Positions 22,758 to 34,800 of a stretch of 64,000 nucleotides of DNA are shown in pieces. Where the stretch lies: positions 1-64,000 of the forward strand of contig JAHNUO010000066.1 of NCBI GenBank assembly GCA_019787685.1, read 5' to 3'. The stretch comes from Chiua virens. Lineage: Eukaryota > Basidiomycota > Agaricomycetes > Boletales > Boletaceae. Under the pieces are notes generated by a model. The model saw nothing but the letters and a program-made list of their open reading frames with translations, did no database searches and was not told where the DNA came from. Both the position numbers and the translations under genes were made by a program. Each line of letters begins with the position of its first letter. The stretch's first letter is position 1.

Positions 22758-25700
22758 TTACCCCTCCAAAACAGGGCCTTTGGACCACGACTTCCACAAC
22801 TCTTTGAAAGATGCCACCAAGCTCGAGCACAATGTGGCCTGTTGTCTAGCATATGCCGTCCAACCCTCATGTTCTGCCTCAGTTTCGAATGAGCAAGCAC
22901 ACACCTGCTGTAGCCACTGATTCCCTTCCCACTCAAAAAATATCTCGACTCTTCGCATCTCTTCTCGGAGTAACTGAACCTCCTCACTCCATCGAGCCTT
23001 GCGTGCTCGTGCTTTGCACCATTCAATCCGCAAGCCTGTTGTGTCCACATTTATCTGAGGCTAAACTGAGGGAAGGATCCAACTTACAGTCCTGAAGATC
23101 GTCATCTTTCCTTCCCAGCACACCTGGCAACTTCCAAATCCAGGACATATCTCTAGTGCCTTCCGTCTGGCCATCCAACATGTCCGTCATATGCCTCATG
23201 TCGGCATCACGCAATGGATGGAGAATGTCGTCCCAACCATCCTTGGCGAGCCATGGTGCAAGCGCCTGCAAACGCTCACGTGCTACTGTATACCTGGCTT
23301 TAGCCTGTTGTCTCTTTTTTGCAGCATGATCCAGGGCTCCACACGCTCACGTGTTACCACATTGCCCTTGTAAGTTGACTTTTTTGAACATCGAGATATG
23401 AGCATGAACCTGGATGGCCCGCCGAACGTCATTGAGGGCATGGTTGGCCTGTGCATGACGCAATTCCTATTCAATTTGCCGAAGTCGTGGATCACAAGCA
23501 GTGCCAGTCAGTAGTTCGGAAGGGAGCCACAATTTGATTTTTTCAGGTTTGTTTTCATCCACCACATCTAAGTCATTACTCTGAAGTTTATCCCCAGTCT
23601 GTAGCACAGCGACTGAAGGCATATACAACAGCTGTACCTGTGTCCACGACTCCAACCTCCTTTGGAGGGCATTATGGTGAGCTGTAATGTTGGCCTTATG
23701 TAGGTCAGTAGCGTGAACTCCAAGCTCGGCAATATCACAAACCAAACGACATCTCAATAGGGTTTTAATTAATGTATGACCAGCAAGGACAGGTGAGTAA
23801 ATGACTTACTGGATCTCCTCAATGTCTATCCCCTTGTGACATTAATATAAATGGAGATATATCAGTGTGGAGCGACATGTCAGCACAGTCCACTAGTTCC
23901 TGAGATTCTTCCTCAGTGAGACGGAGCCTTGCCTCTGACAGTGTCATTGCTACACAGCCGGATTGAGCAGTGAAGCCAGGAATGCACCAATCTTCACTCA
24001 CACGTAACTTGATTCTTGAAAGGATTCATTCTTGTCCCAGTCATGTCGTCATTCCAAGATGCCAGGTCAGAGAGCCTCTGCGCCAGCTTTGAGGGATTGA
24101 TGGCTGCCTGAAGCTCTTCTAGTTCTTGCTGATGGTGTTCTGCCCACTGTAGCGCGTCAGTTAATTTGCGGAGCATAGTTCGTCCTGCCAGAATAATAAA
24201 AATGTGTGCCAGCAAGTAATGAAGGCCAGGCTTACCCATTGCAATACTTTTCTTCCAGTTCAAATCACCAAAATGGTCATCTAGCTGGTCTTGGCACCCA
24301 CCGGGACCCATCTCCTTCGTACTTGAAGCCACGTGATTGAATTGGCCCAATCATGTTCCGGTGCTTCTCCATCAGTACGGCCAACCCAGCGTGAGAAGTT
24401 GAAAGAAAACCGTGTTTGGCAAGCCTGAACATGCACCTTAAGATGAAATTTTGGGATGAAGAATCGCACAACCTTATCTGTATGGTTGAGCTGGAGATGT
24501 TCAGGGAGGTCCGACATACAATTCCATAGTTTCTTGTGCCATTGGCAGGCTATGTCGTATGAAAAGTTGTACATGCGTAGTCCGAAATGGGAAACGGCCG
24601 AGAACACAATATAGTCCATATTGAGGTATCTAGATACCCAAACATTCAGCCTCACAATACACTGACCATGCATGCTCACTGACCTCTCTCCAATTTGAAG
24701 GTCTCCCACACCGTTGGGGAGCTTCATTTCATGTTGGGCACAATTGATTGTTCCGACTCCAGTTGCAGCTAGCCCGCGCGAAGGCTTTGTATCTGCACTG
24801 TTGACAGCGCTGTGACTCACACAGGTGCTCCTCTATTCATATATCAGACATAGACTGAGAAACGAGTACTAATATATCACTCACTTCCTGGGGTTTTTTT
24901 GCATGACGAGTCAGGTACGTCTTGTACGTATCTTCCTTGACAAAATATGCCCATCCATGATTCGGACTGGGATCCAGTTCCTCCGACGACACAGCTTTCC
25001 GCTTGAGGCGGAAATTGGCATCAATCACCACAAAGAGTGCATAGAGCCAACCTTGAACAGGCGCTTTCATTTCCCATCCTTCAGGTAAATTGATCCCAGG
25101 GTGAGGACAGGCTGGGCACTTGACCATGCACTTGCCTTCTTTCGTAGCCTCAATCCCATTCGGGTCATGTCCCCTCCCTGCCTGTTTTAACTGCTTCAAG
25201 TGTCGAAACTGCCTCGTCATATGCAAGAAGGCTGTGTATCGATCATGTACTTCCCCCAGCCCAGAGTTATCCATAAGTCATGCAAGGCTGTTGTAGTATT
25301 CATATGCGGATGCCTTCAATTCCAGAGAAAGTAGGTGAAAGGCCTTGAGAACAGCGAACGTAGCAGCCATCCGGGGTTCGGTAGTAGTCGCCGGAAACCA
25401 CCGACAGCGGAGTAGTTGTTTGTATTTTGTTTGTGCCAACTCACATCCGCAAAAATCCAGGCTGACCGTATGAATACCATTGACATCAATCACAAAAAAC
25501 TCGTCTCCACTGGCAGGCTTGGGATTGTAGCACGTATGTCCTGGAGGGTGACCTAGTTGCATGCGAAGGCCGAGTGATTTCAAGGTGACACGCTCAAAAT
25601 AGGTCCCATTCCACTCCTGTCAACTCATCATCAGTTCATGCCACAGGCCCACCGAGGTTCTATGTCATACCTCAATCCTATGTAGAGGAGAAGTTGTATG

Positions 25701-25910
25701 ATGGGATAGGATACACTCTAAACACGTTAGGTGTGTCCCAAAGCAGTCCTTGCAGTGGTAACGTGGCATTGTACCATTACCACAGCCACACGCATCCCGC
25801 TGATCACCACCACGACCTTCCAGGCAAATGAATTCATCGAGAAATGAGGACCGTTCAGGAAGCCACTGAAGCAGAGGGTGGAGCTGCAATCTCACCATCA
25901 CATGTTGATC
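22758..25910 (-). pseudogene. KDZ transposase with CxC2-like zinc cluster, broken
   Basis: A Kyakuja-Dileera-Zisupton transposase. Read from the right: HPLLQWLPERSSFLDEFICL, a Cys/His cluster (CGCGNGTMPRYHCKDCFGTH then CLECILSHH), FCGCELAQTKYKQLLRCRWF, a catalytic region with Asp in FVVIDANFRLKRK (~25000), Asp in NFSYDIACQWHKKL (~24560) and Glu in GRTDGEAPEHDW (~24355), then a long helical C-terminal part ending WCKARARKARWSEEVQLLRE to 22758. Introns fit at about 25613-25666, 24833-24884 (52 bp) and 24190-24236. It is disabled by TGA at 25278-25280, a one-base deletion near 24340, TAG at 23467-23469 and TGA at 23347-23349. The start upstream of 25901 is unclear. KDZ elements are widespread in basidiomycetes and known to accompany gene expansions there. 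Confidence 0.88.
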
Positions 25911-26559
25911 GATAATGAACGTACTATTTGCTTATGCTGGGGAATATTTTTTTTCTAGGTGCATCTGCTGCTTCTATGCCTGGTCCGGGCTCGCTTTCCA
26001 TATCGACATAATCTGACAGTATCTCTGGCCAGTGTGTCCCCACAGGATCAGACGATGTTGGTATGTCGTTCCCGCTTGCTGCTTCTGCGGTTACAAATTT
26101 CAACTGTACTGATATATTTCCATGTTCATTGGCTCAGTATATGTGGTGCCGATGGTATGTTTCCTTCGGCTCACTCTCAAACTTGGCCACGCAAAGTTTC
26201 TTGGTCGGTCGTCCGTGGGACATGTCAGACGAACGTGATGGGATGATGTGAGGTGGCTTTTTGAAGACCACCAGCTATTCTTGCTTACTCTTGAAACCAG
26301 ACACGCAAAGTTTATTAGCAGGTTGTCCGCAGGGTGCGTTGGACGAAGGTAGCAGGACTGACGTGAATCAAACCCAGCAGCGCCAAGCTTTTTGGTAGGT
26401 GGTCCACGGGGTATGACAGTACCGACCTGAGTTGCCTTCAAAGGTTGGATGAAGATCTGCCTCTCGATCTTCCTTCAGTCCGTCAAGGTATAAAATTCGC
26501 CCTTAACGTCCCCTTGCAATACAACATGCTTTCCAACATGGCCAGTAATAATGTAGTGA

Positions 26560-28385
26560 GCACATTTTTCTTGATTTCCCAAGATGCTAACCTATTCCAA
26601 CGCACGCTCATCACCCGCGGCTGATTCCCCAAAACGTAATGCTGGCGCTGAACACGATGACACCATTTCCCCTTCGTGGATCGCAGGTGGCATGGGCCAT
26701 GGGCAGGTTTTATGCGCGAGGTAATTGGGTATTCGAGACCACCCGAGAGTGCCAGTCATTTTTTCATGAAATGATCTGCGAGTTTGACGAATGGTGGCCG
26801 CTGAGGAATGACATGTTCCCCTCTGTCCCATTCCCTGTTGCGCTTAGCCATGTGCAGCAGCAAGAGGTCGTACATGAGCTTGACCAACTCCGCCAGGTGT
26901 GCAGCACAACTATATGACACTGACATACCTGACTTGTAAACAGCACCTTCAGTACCTCTGGCTGTGGGTTAACTACGACTGCCGCTATTTCCATTTAGAC
27001 TGGTATCTGGAGCCAGAACCTGACTCACAGAGTAACTCAGACTCAAAGGATGATTGATACAACATTAGTACAAAATGTACATCGTGTTCTCGCTTGATCC
27101 GAGCAGTATGGTAATTGTTTGTAGCTAAAAAAAACTTGTGGCGCCTGCCCACCCGAAGATTTGACTTGGATGCATGTGTGGCTATGAAGTGCTGAGTGAT
27201 TGATATAGGAATAACCCCTCCCATTGCATGGTGGTGACGTCTCGGTCCATGTAAGTAGCCTTTTGATGAAGGTGACATTACTGACCTGGTTGTAGCAACT
27301 GCAGAACAAGCTGCGCAACCTGTGGGGTGCGAGTCGAAAGACTCGTCAAGCAAAAGATATGGACATGAAGACCGCCACATCATTGATTGTGGAATTAATG
27401 CAGGCAAGGGAGACTCGGACTCAAAAGCCGCAGAAGCTTGAAGCCTACATGGACCTATTTTACAATGAGAAGATTTGGCCGGTCATTGAATGTGCCAAGG
27501 ACATACCGAAAACCGATGCACTCGCTGCTGTGGCAGACAACAGACCCAAATCAGGTAGGCTTCTGAGCAGACTTGGCAATATCATGCAAAAGTCGCGGGA
27601 ATTGTTTAAGCAAGAGAGCGATGAGGTCAAGACGATGGTAGAGCAACACTGGAAGAAAATGGTTGCAGAGAGGGAGACGGAGGAGGAGAAAAAGGCTGGC
27701 GCGATGAAAAGCACCAAGTAGTAAGTATATGACGGAATTGTGTGTCTGCACACTTCCCTGTGTTGCAGTTACGTCGATAAATTGGCCCCAACCCTAGGCC
27801 ATTTATTGGGTGGGCTACAAGAATTGACAGGGTGGTCATTTTGCGTCCTAATGGGTGGTCCGACGCCAGATACTGGGGGGAAGATTGAGGCGTGTAGTCT
27901 GCATGTTGGGACGACCAACCTTGGATATACCGTTGACCAGGCATACCCGGACTTCGCCTCGGTAATCATGCGTCCATTCAGGACCTTTCTGGATCAAGTG
28001 CCTGGTAAGCCATCAGAAATTGGAAATTGGAAATGGTGGACATGGTTCAGAGTGTTCTGTCACTCAGGCTCCCCTCTGTGACGCAACCTCAAGCTGAGTT
28101 GCCCGTTCAGCCGCCTCCTGAAGGCTTCATCAATAGTCAAGGTGAAGCCGCCATGCTTCCGAGTCCCCCAATCGCCGTAGTTGTTGAATCCGTCACAAGA
28201 CGAAAACGCCAGCCGTCCAAGCGCAATGAGGAGGCAAATAGTATTGGAGACCAGAGTGGTAGGTCCCAGAAACGGGCAGCAGGGGCGAGCAGCACAAGGG
28301 GTGTGTCTGTAAAGTAAGTGGTTGATCCGATGATGCCTCTGGTCATTATTAACTGGCCTGCTAGGAAAAGGAAGACAAAGTGACA
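26560..28385 (+). CDS. Companion gene of the KDZ element, unknown function
   Basis: A multi-exon gene transcribed away from the transposase. Exon-like blocks: about 26639-26900 (FETTRECQSFFHEMICEFDE), 27301-27721 (beginning NKLRNLWGASRKTRQAKD, ending in a charged coiled-coil-like stretch), 27767-28003 (YVDKLAPTLGHLLGGLQELT, CVLMGGPTPDTGGKIEACSL, DQAYPDFASVIMRPFRTFLD) and 28030-28315 (Pro-rich, then basic TRRKRQPSKRNEE and RSQKRAA, a likely nuclear localisation signal). The GGPxPDxGGK segment looks like a conserved core. I know no named domain for it. Exon borders are approximate and the N-terminus is unresolved; I saw no clear disruption in the blocks listed. Confidence 0.55.
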
Positions 28386-28549
28386 GAGTTTCTGGGGACT
28401 GCATTGTAGAATATCCGGGAGTCTTGTTCGCTACTATTTGCAAGTAGCCACTTTATAGTCTCGAGATCTTGAAATATGATTGGCCGTTCGTCCTTCTTGG
28501 TGGAAGACACGTCCCAGTGTACATGTATCATGTAATAGCTGCCTATTAG

Positions 28550-29702
28550 CTCGAGCGAATATATCATTATCGGCCATGGAATAGTGAGTACGCACCTGTC
28601 AAAGCAAATGTATGACGAATACACAATTGATATATCATTTTTGGGGCCACCGTACCTACTAGCTCATGTGATATATCAATGGGATGACGAGTACGTGCAT
28701 TATGCACAAGTAATTGATATATCATTTGGTTGCTTGATGTAGGATCACTAGTACTAGCTAGTCCCGGGCCATTGCTATAGTTTGAGTGATCTATCAGAGT
28801 ACTACGCACCTGTCGAGCACAGCAGATATATGATATATCACGTTTACACGCCGTTAATATATTGTTCAGGCGGTCACAGTGCCTACTAGTAGTAGCTCAA
28901 GGGATATATTAGTGCAATCATGAGTATGTGGTATGCACAAGCAACACTGTGATATATCATTTGGTTGGTCACTGTTCCTACCGGCGCATGTGCCAGCGAT
29001 ACATCAATAGACTACTAGAATCATGAGTACGTGCAGTACGCACAATTAATTGATACATTGTGCTTGTTAGTGACTATATCACTGGCAGCAGAGACTCGGA
29101 CAGGAATACATTGCTAGTAATTTGAGTGATATATCAGTAGAATCGTACATTCGGTTGGCCACCGGCATGCCTACTAGTATTGGCTTGAGTGATACATCAG
29201 TAGATCCTATGTGCAGTTATACTAGTTCGAGTGATACATCAGTAAAATCGTGAGTACGCACCTATGGTCACAGAGTGATATATCATTTAGTCGGCCACCA
29301 TGCCTACTAGTATTGGCTCAAGTGATACATCAGTAGACCCTACTATGTACGGTTATACTACTTCGAGTGATATATCAGTCAAATCGTGAGTACACACCTA
29401 CAGTCACTGGTCACAGAGTGATATATCATTTAGTCAGCCACCATGCCTACCAGTATTGGCTCAAGTGATACATCAGTAGACCCTACTATGTACGGTTATA
29501 CTACTTCGAGTGATATATCAGTCAAATCGTGAGTACACACCTACACTCACAGAGTGATATATCATTTGGTCAGCCACTGGCACCGAGCACTCAAGGGATA
29601 TATCACCGTAAAATCATGAGTATGCATTGACCTACGGTTTACACAAGTGATATACCATTTAGTCAGCCATGTTGCCTATTGACTCAAGTGATACATTGGT
29701 AG
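28550..29702. repeat. Right subterminal palindrome cluster (TGATATATCA)
   Basis: About 23 copies of the palindrome or one-base variants (tgatacatca is common) at 30-60 bp spacing. From about 29270 the block becomes a tandem repeat of roughly 144 bp with phrases such as cagccaccatgcctac, gtagaccctactatgtacgg and cgtgagtacacacctac, copied about three times. The cluster ends exactly where the 10-bp minisatellite begins. Confidence 0.9.
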
Positions 29703-29706
29703 ACCC

Positions 29707-31735
29707 TATGCAGAGCATAGCAGAGCATGGGGGAGCATGGGGGAGCATGGGGGAGCATGGGGGAGCATGGGGGAGCATGGGGGAGCATGGAAGAGCATGG
29801 GGTAGCATGGGGTAGCAGAGCATAGCAGAGCATGGGGGAGCATGGGGGAGCATGGGGGAGCATGGGGGAGCATGGGGTAGCATGGCATAGCAGAGCATGG
29901 GAGAGCATGGGGTACCATGGGATAGCATGGAAGAGCATGGGGTAGCATGGGGTAGCAGAACATAGCAAAGCATGGGGGAGCATGGGGGAGCATGGGGGAG
30001 CATGGAAGAGCATGGGGTAGCATGGGGTAGCAGAGCATAGGGGGAGCATGGGGTAGCATGGGGTAGCATGGCAGAGCATAGGATAGCATGGGGTAGCAGA
30101 GCATAGCAGAACATGGGGGAGCATGGGGGAGCATGGGGGAGCATGGGGGAGCATGGAAGAGCATGGGGTAGCATGGGGTAGCAGAACATAGCAAAGCATG
30201 GGGGAGCATGGGGGAGCATGGGGGAGCATGGAAGAGCATGGGGTAGCATGGGGTAGCAGAGCATAGCAGAGCATGGGAGAGCATGGGGTACCATGGGATA
30301 GCACAGAAGAGCACGGGGTAGCATGGAAGAGCATGGGGTAGCATGGGGTAGCAGAGCATAGCAAAACATGGGGGAGCATGGGGGAGCATGGGGGAGCATG
30401 GAAGAGCATGGGGTAGCATGGGGTAGCAGAGCATAGCAGAGCATGGGGGAGCATGGGGGAGCATGGAAGAGCATGGGGTAGCATGGGGTAGCAGAGCATA
30501 GCAGAGCATGGTGGAGCATGGGGGAGCATGGGGGAGCATGGGGGAGCATGGGGTAGCATGGGTAGCATGGGGTAGCATGGGTAGCATGTGGGTAGCATGG
30601 GGTAGCAGAACATGGGGGAGCATGGAAGAGCATGGGATAGCATGGGGTAGCAGAGCATAGCAGAACATGGGGGAGCATGGGGGAGCATGGGGGAGCATGG
30701 GGGAGCATGGGGTAGCATGGGTAGCATGTGGGTAGCATGGGGTAGCAGAACATGGGGGAGCATGGAAGAGCATGGGGGAGCACGGGGTAGCATGGAAGAG
30801 CATGGGGTAGCATGGGGTAGCAGAGCATAGCAAAACATGGGGGAGCATGGGGGAGCATGGGTAGCATGGGGTAGCAGAGCATAGCAGAGCATGGGGGAGC
30901 ATGGGGGAGCATGGGGGAGCATGGGGGAGCATGGGGTAGCATGGGTAGCATGGGGGAGCATGGGGTAGCATGGGTAGCATGTGGGTAGCATGGGGTAGCA
31001 GAACATGGGGGAGCATGGAAGAGCATGGGATAGCATGGGGTAGCAGAGCATAGCAGAACATGGGGGAGCATGGGGGAGCATGGGGGAGCATGGGGGAGCA
31101 TGGGGTAGCATGGGTAGCATGTGGGTAGCATGGGGTAGCAGAACATGGGGGAGCATGGGGGAGCATGGGGTAGCAGAGCATAGCAGAGCATGGGGGAGCA
31201 TGGGGGAGCATGGGGGAGCATGGAAGAGCATGGGGTAGCATGGGGTAGCAGAGCATAGCAGAGCATGGTGGAGCATGGAAGAGCATGGGGTAGCATGGGG
31301 TAGCAGAGCATAGCAGAGCATGGGGGAGCATGGGGGAGCATGGGGGAGCATGGAAGAGCATGGGGTAGCATGGGGTAGCAGAGCATAGCAGAGCATGGGG
31401 GAGCATGGGGGAGAATGGGGGAGAATGGGGGAGAATGGGGGAGAATGGAAGAGCATGGGGTAGCATGGGGTAGCAGAGCATAGGGGGAGCATGGGGTAGC
31501 ATGGGGTAGCATGGAAGAGCATAGGATAGTATGGGGTAGCAGAGCATAGCAGAACATGGGAGAGCATGGGGGAGCATGGGGGAGCATGGGTAGCATGTGG
31601 GTAGCATGGGGTAGCAGAGCATAGCAGAACATGGGGGAGCATGGGGGAGCATGGGGGAGCATGGGGGAGCATGGGGAGCAGAGCATGAGCATGGGGGAGC
31701 ATGGGGGAGCAAAGCATGAGACAGCATGAGACAGC
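29707..31735. repeat. 2-kb minisatellite of a 10-bp unit (GGGGGAGCAT)
   Basis: Built from agcatggggg and the variants agcatggggt, agcatggaag, agcagagcat and agcatgggt, arranged in larger recurring blocks (for example the run with tagcatgtgggtagcatggg appears four times around 30.55-31.14 kb and once more near 31.6 kb). The minus-strand unit has no stop codon and a length not divisible by 3, so all three minus frames stay open for 670-720 codons; these are not genes. Strong G/C strand asymmetry. A degenerate inverted relative lies at 38041-38165. Confidence 0.97.
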
Positions 31736-31839
31736 ACAGGGAATAGTCACTATGGACTTCAGAGACATTGGGGCTAGAAAATGCAGCATCATCATAAATG
31801 TCTTGTATAAACAGTACAAACAGTATTGTATAAGTACCA

Positions 31840-34800
31840 CTATGACATCCTCCACTCTACGTATCTAAGAAACACTTCAATTACCTTACTGCAGTATCCT
31901 GGAGATGGCCTCTCCAGTAGCCACTTTGCATAACCATCCAAGTCCTTGGATAACTTTCCAAATGGATTATTCTTCCACAGATGGATGTTGGGCGCCTTCC
32001 AAATTGCAATTAATGTTGGCACTATAATGTCTTCCCATTCGCATGGGGCATCTGACAATGTGAAGGGACCATGCAGCATATCAGCACAGGATGGCACATG
32101 ACACTTCCAGCAGATTCCTTGGTTTTTTGTGATAGAAGTTGGATAACGAATTTTCTTCTTCCAGTCCATGACATAGAAAAATCCTCCAAACCACTCCTTC
32201 AGATTAGGGCATGTATACATGGTGTCATGTTTGCATGGTTGCTGCAGAACATAACAGACACCACATCCATGGTCCTTGACAGCATTGAGAGCCATTCGGA
32301 TTCGATCAGCGTCTTCAATCACAGATGCAAGGCGGTCTGCACGCTGCCGCTTTGCCATGATAGCAGCAGCTTCGAATGTATCATGTGGTAAGCAGTGTGT
32401 GTTGTCAAGCAGGCGTTTTGATTGTTGTGATGGCCACACTGGTTCAGGCCGTTGTTGGACACATTTCGCAAGGTCCTTGGAATATTGTGCAGCACCAGGA
32501 TATATTGTTGTCGTGTGGTTCGTCATTGTGCCTGCCTTGCAGATAGAGCATGGGACGTTTTCCTGATCTTCACTGCATTGCATTCCTTTTCCATCGATGT
32601 AGAATGTTGATTTGAAACGGAGACACTGTGTGGCGGCCTGACTGTATGCATAGTTATGTGCATACACATGTCCTTTGTGATCGTGGGTGGCAGGAGAAAC
32701 TTTGGGAAGTTGAGGACTTGATCCAGGAAATACTATGCATCGGGCCCGGTTTCCATCCCGTCCTCCACGGCCCTGTGCTTGAATAAAGTCACTCATGTCC
32801 AATGCCATTTTGAAGTGGACAATGAGCCGGACATGAGGGTAATCATTTCCGGTGCTAAAGGCACTGGTACAGATCATAACAGGGGTGGCGCCACATCTCC
32901 ATTGATTGTAAATTGCCATCCTGGTTTCATCAGTCACAGTCGGTGCTCCAGAATAGAATGGCCAACCACTCTAACCACCAAATCAGGAAATGTAATGATC
33001 CATGGAAATGGGACTCACCAAAGATGCCAATTCCTCTCCATCATCAATATAAGCAACAAAGATAAGTCCTCTATCATGTGGAGCCCATTCCAACTTCTCC
33101 TGGGCTACTGAATCAATGATTTGCCTTGGGATGTTATTGGTTGGAAGTGGTCCCTTGAGAACATACTCCAACTCTGGTCGATTGCTGCTTTGACGAATCT
33201 CCACTGCATTGTCCAATAATCCAAATGTCTCTTTCAGAGCTGGAACGCTTCCAGGAGGCACAGTCCCACTGAGCAAGATGACTTGCACACATTGCTCTCG
33301 TAGCTCTCTGACATGGGCAAGGGAGGAGCGGAAATCATGCGAGAGTAATGGGAGATGAGCTTCGTCAAACACCAGGCGAGTAATCGGAAGGTCTTCATTA
33401 AGTTTTGCAATTTGAGTACGCCATCCACCAGTTGCTGCTCGATCTGCAGACACAAGAATCAAATTGATGCCAGGATTGAGCTTTCCTCCATGAGTAGATG
33501 GATTATACTCCTGATAGGGAATGTTCATATCTTCCAGCTTTCGCTGCCAATCAGTCATCAGGGACCTCAATGGCAAGATGACAATGATGCCTGTGTTTGG
33601 TGATAGCTTGGCAGGAAGTATGGCTAGCATAGACTTTCCACCACCAGTCTTCAACATAGCAACCACATCTGTCTTGCGTTCAATGACAGCAATAACAGCA
33701 TGCTTTTGTTCATCTGAAATCCATGTAGCCTCTGGGTTCTTTAAGGTATGTTGCAGAACTTCAAGACACTTCCTTTCAGTGTTGGGCATTTGATATGTTG
33801 AATCTTGAGATATATTCTAAGGTTAAATAGAAGAAAATGTATTTCAATGGAATCACATACTGAAATCATGTGAGCTTGACATATTGGATGTCATGTGAGA
33901 TTGGTCATGGGAATGCTCTGAGTTCATAACCTCAAGATTAGCTGGTTGAGGTGGTATTTCTAGAATCCATTGGTAAACAAGTGGAGATGATTTCTAAGAT
34001 GATGACACTTACGTGTCTTTGTGTGCATGGAAACCATATCTACCTGTGGACTGTCATAGAGTTCTTCAAAGTCCATATCCTCAAGGTTTGTTCCTAATGC
34101 GTTGTTTTCTAAGAGGTATTTGTAAGTAAGAATAGGTTTAAACATAATTGTACATACCAGTCTGCTTTGGTGTGGAAAGTGGATTTGCATCAATATCCAT
34201 GCCATCCATATTACATGGGCTTTTGGCCACTTGTGATGACCATTCATCGTCATTGAGGGCCTTTTTGATTGTGGATATGATGGTAGGGTTGATGTTCTCT
34301 ATGAATGCCTTGATTAAACGAGCTTCCATTCCACTAAGCATCATGTCTGTGATTCGTTCCAAGATTCGATCCACAATACGGTCTTCAGAGATGTTTGGTT
34401 GATGTGATTGAAGGTTGCCTAGTACATCTCTCTGTAAATCCTTGCCCAGTTGACCTGACTTGGCGAGATGATGGAAGTTGGCCAAACCAGAATCCTTGTA
34501 TGATAGACCTAGTCCACCTGGCATGGTGTGCATAATTTGCTGCCATTTGACACTAGCATCTAGGAAATGAGGAAGAAGGTCCTCTGCAGCACCTGCCAGA
34601 GCATCAGGGCTGAGACCATAAACACGATTCTCAGTTGCTCGCGAGTGACCAGCTTGTAATGCATCAACTGTTTCACCTTCATCAAGGTCTAATAGGTCTT
34701 CGGTATAATTTGCCAGCTTTCGCTTGAAGGCGATGCTAATGTGACGCCATGGGTTGACTGTGAGCTTGCACTGAACATGTGGTAAACTTGCACGACCCAT

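Larger units (their letters stand above)
22046..29702. mobile_element. KDZ-type DNA transposon (minimal extent)
   Basis: Boundaries are set by two blocks of the palindrome TGATATATCA (22046-22680 and 28550-29702) that bracket two divergent genes, a KDZ transposase on the minus strand and a companion gene on the plus strand. Dense subterminal palindromes are expected binding sites for a transposase. I could not identify exact terminal inverted repeats or a target duplication, so the true ends may lie further out; the right side abuts a minisatellite. The transposase is broken, so this copy is probably immobile by itself. Confidence 0.75.

Noticed and set aside
29659..31855. Three overlapping minus-strand ORFs of 670-720 codons rich in Pro, Cys, His and Met
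   Set aside because: They are readings of a stop-free 10-bp minisatellite in all three frames, with no intron, domain or codon bias.
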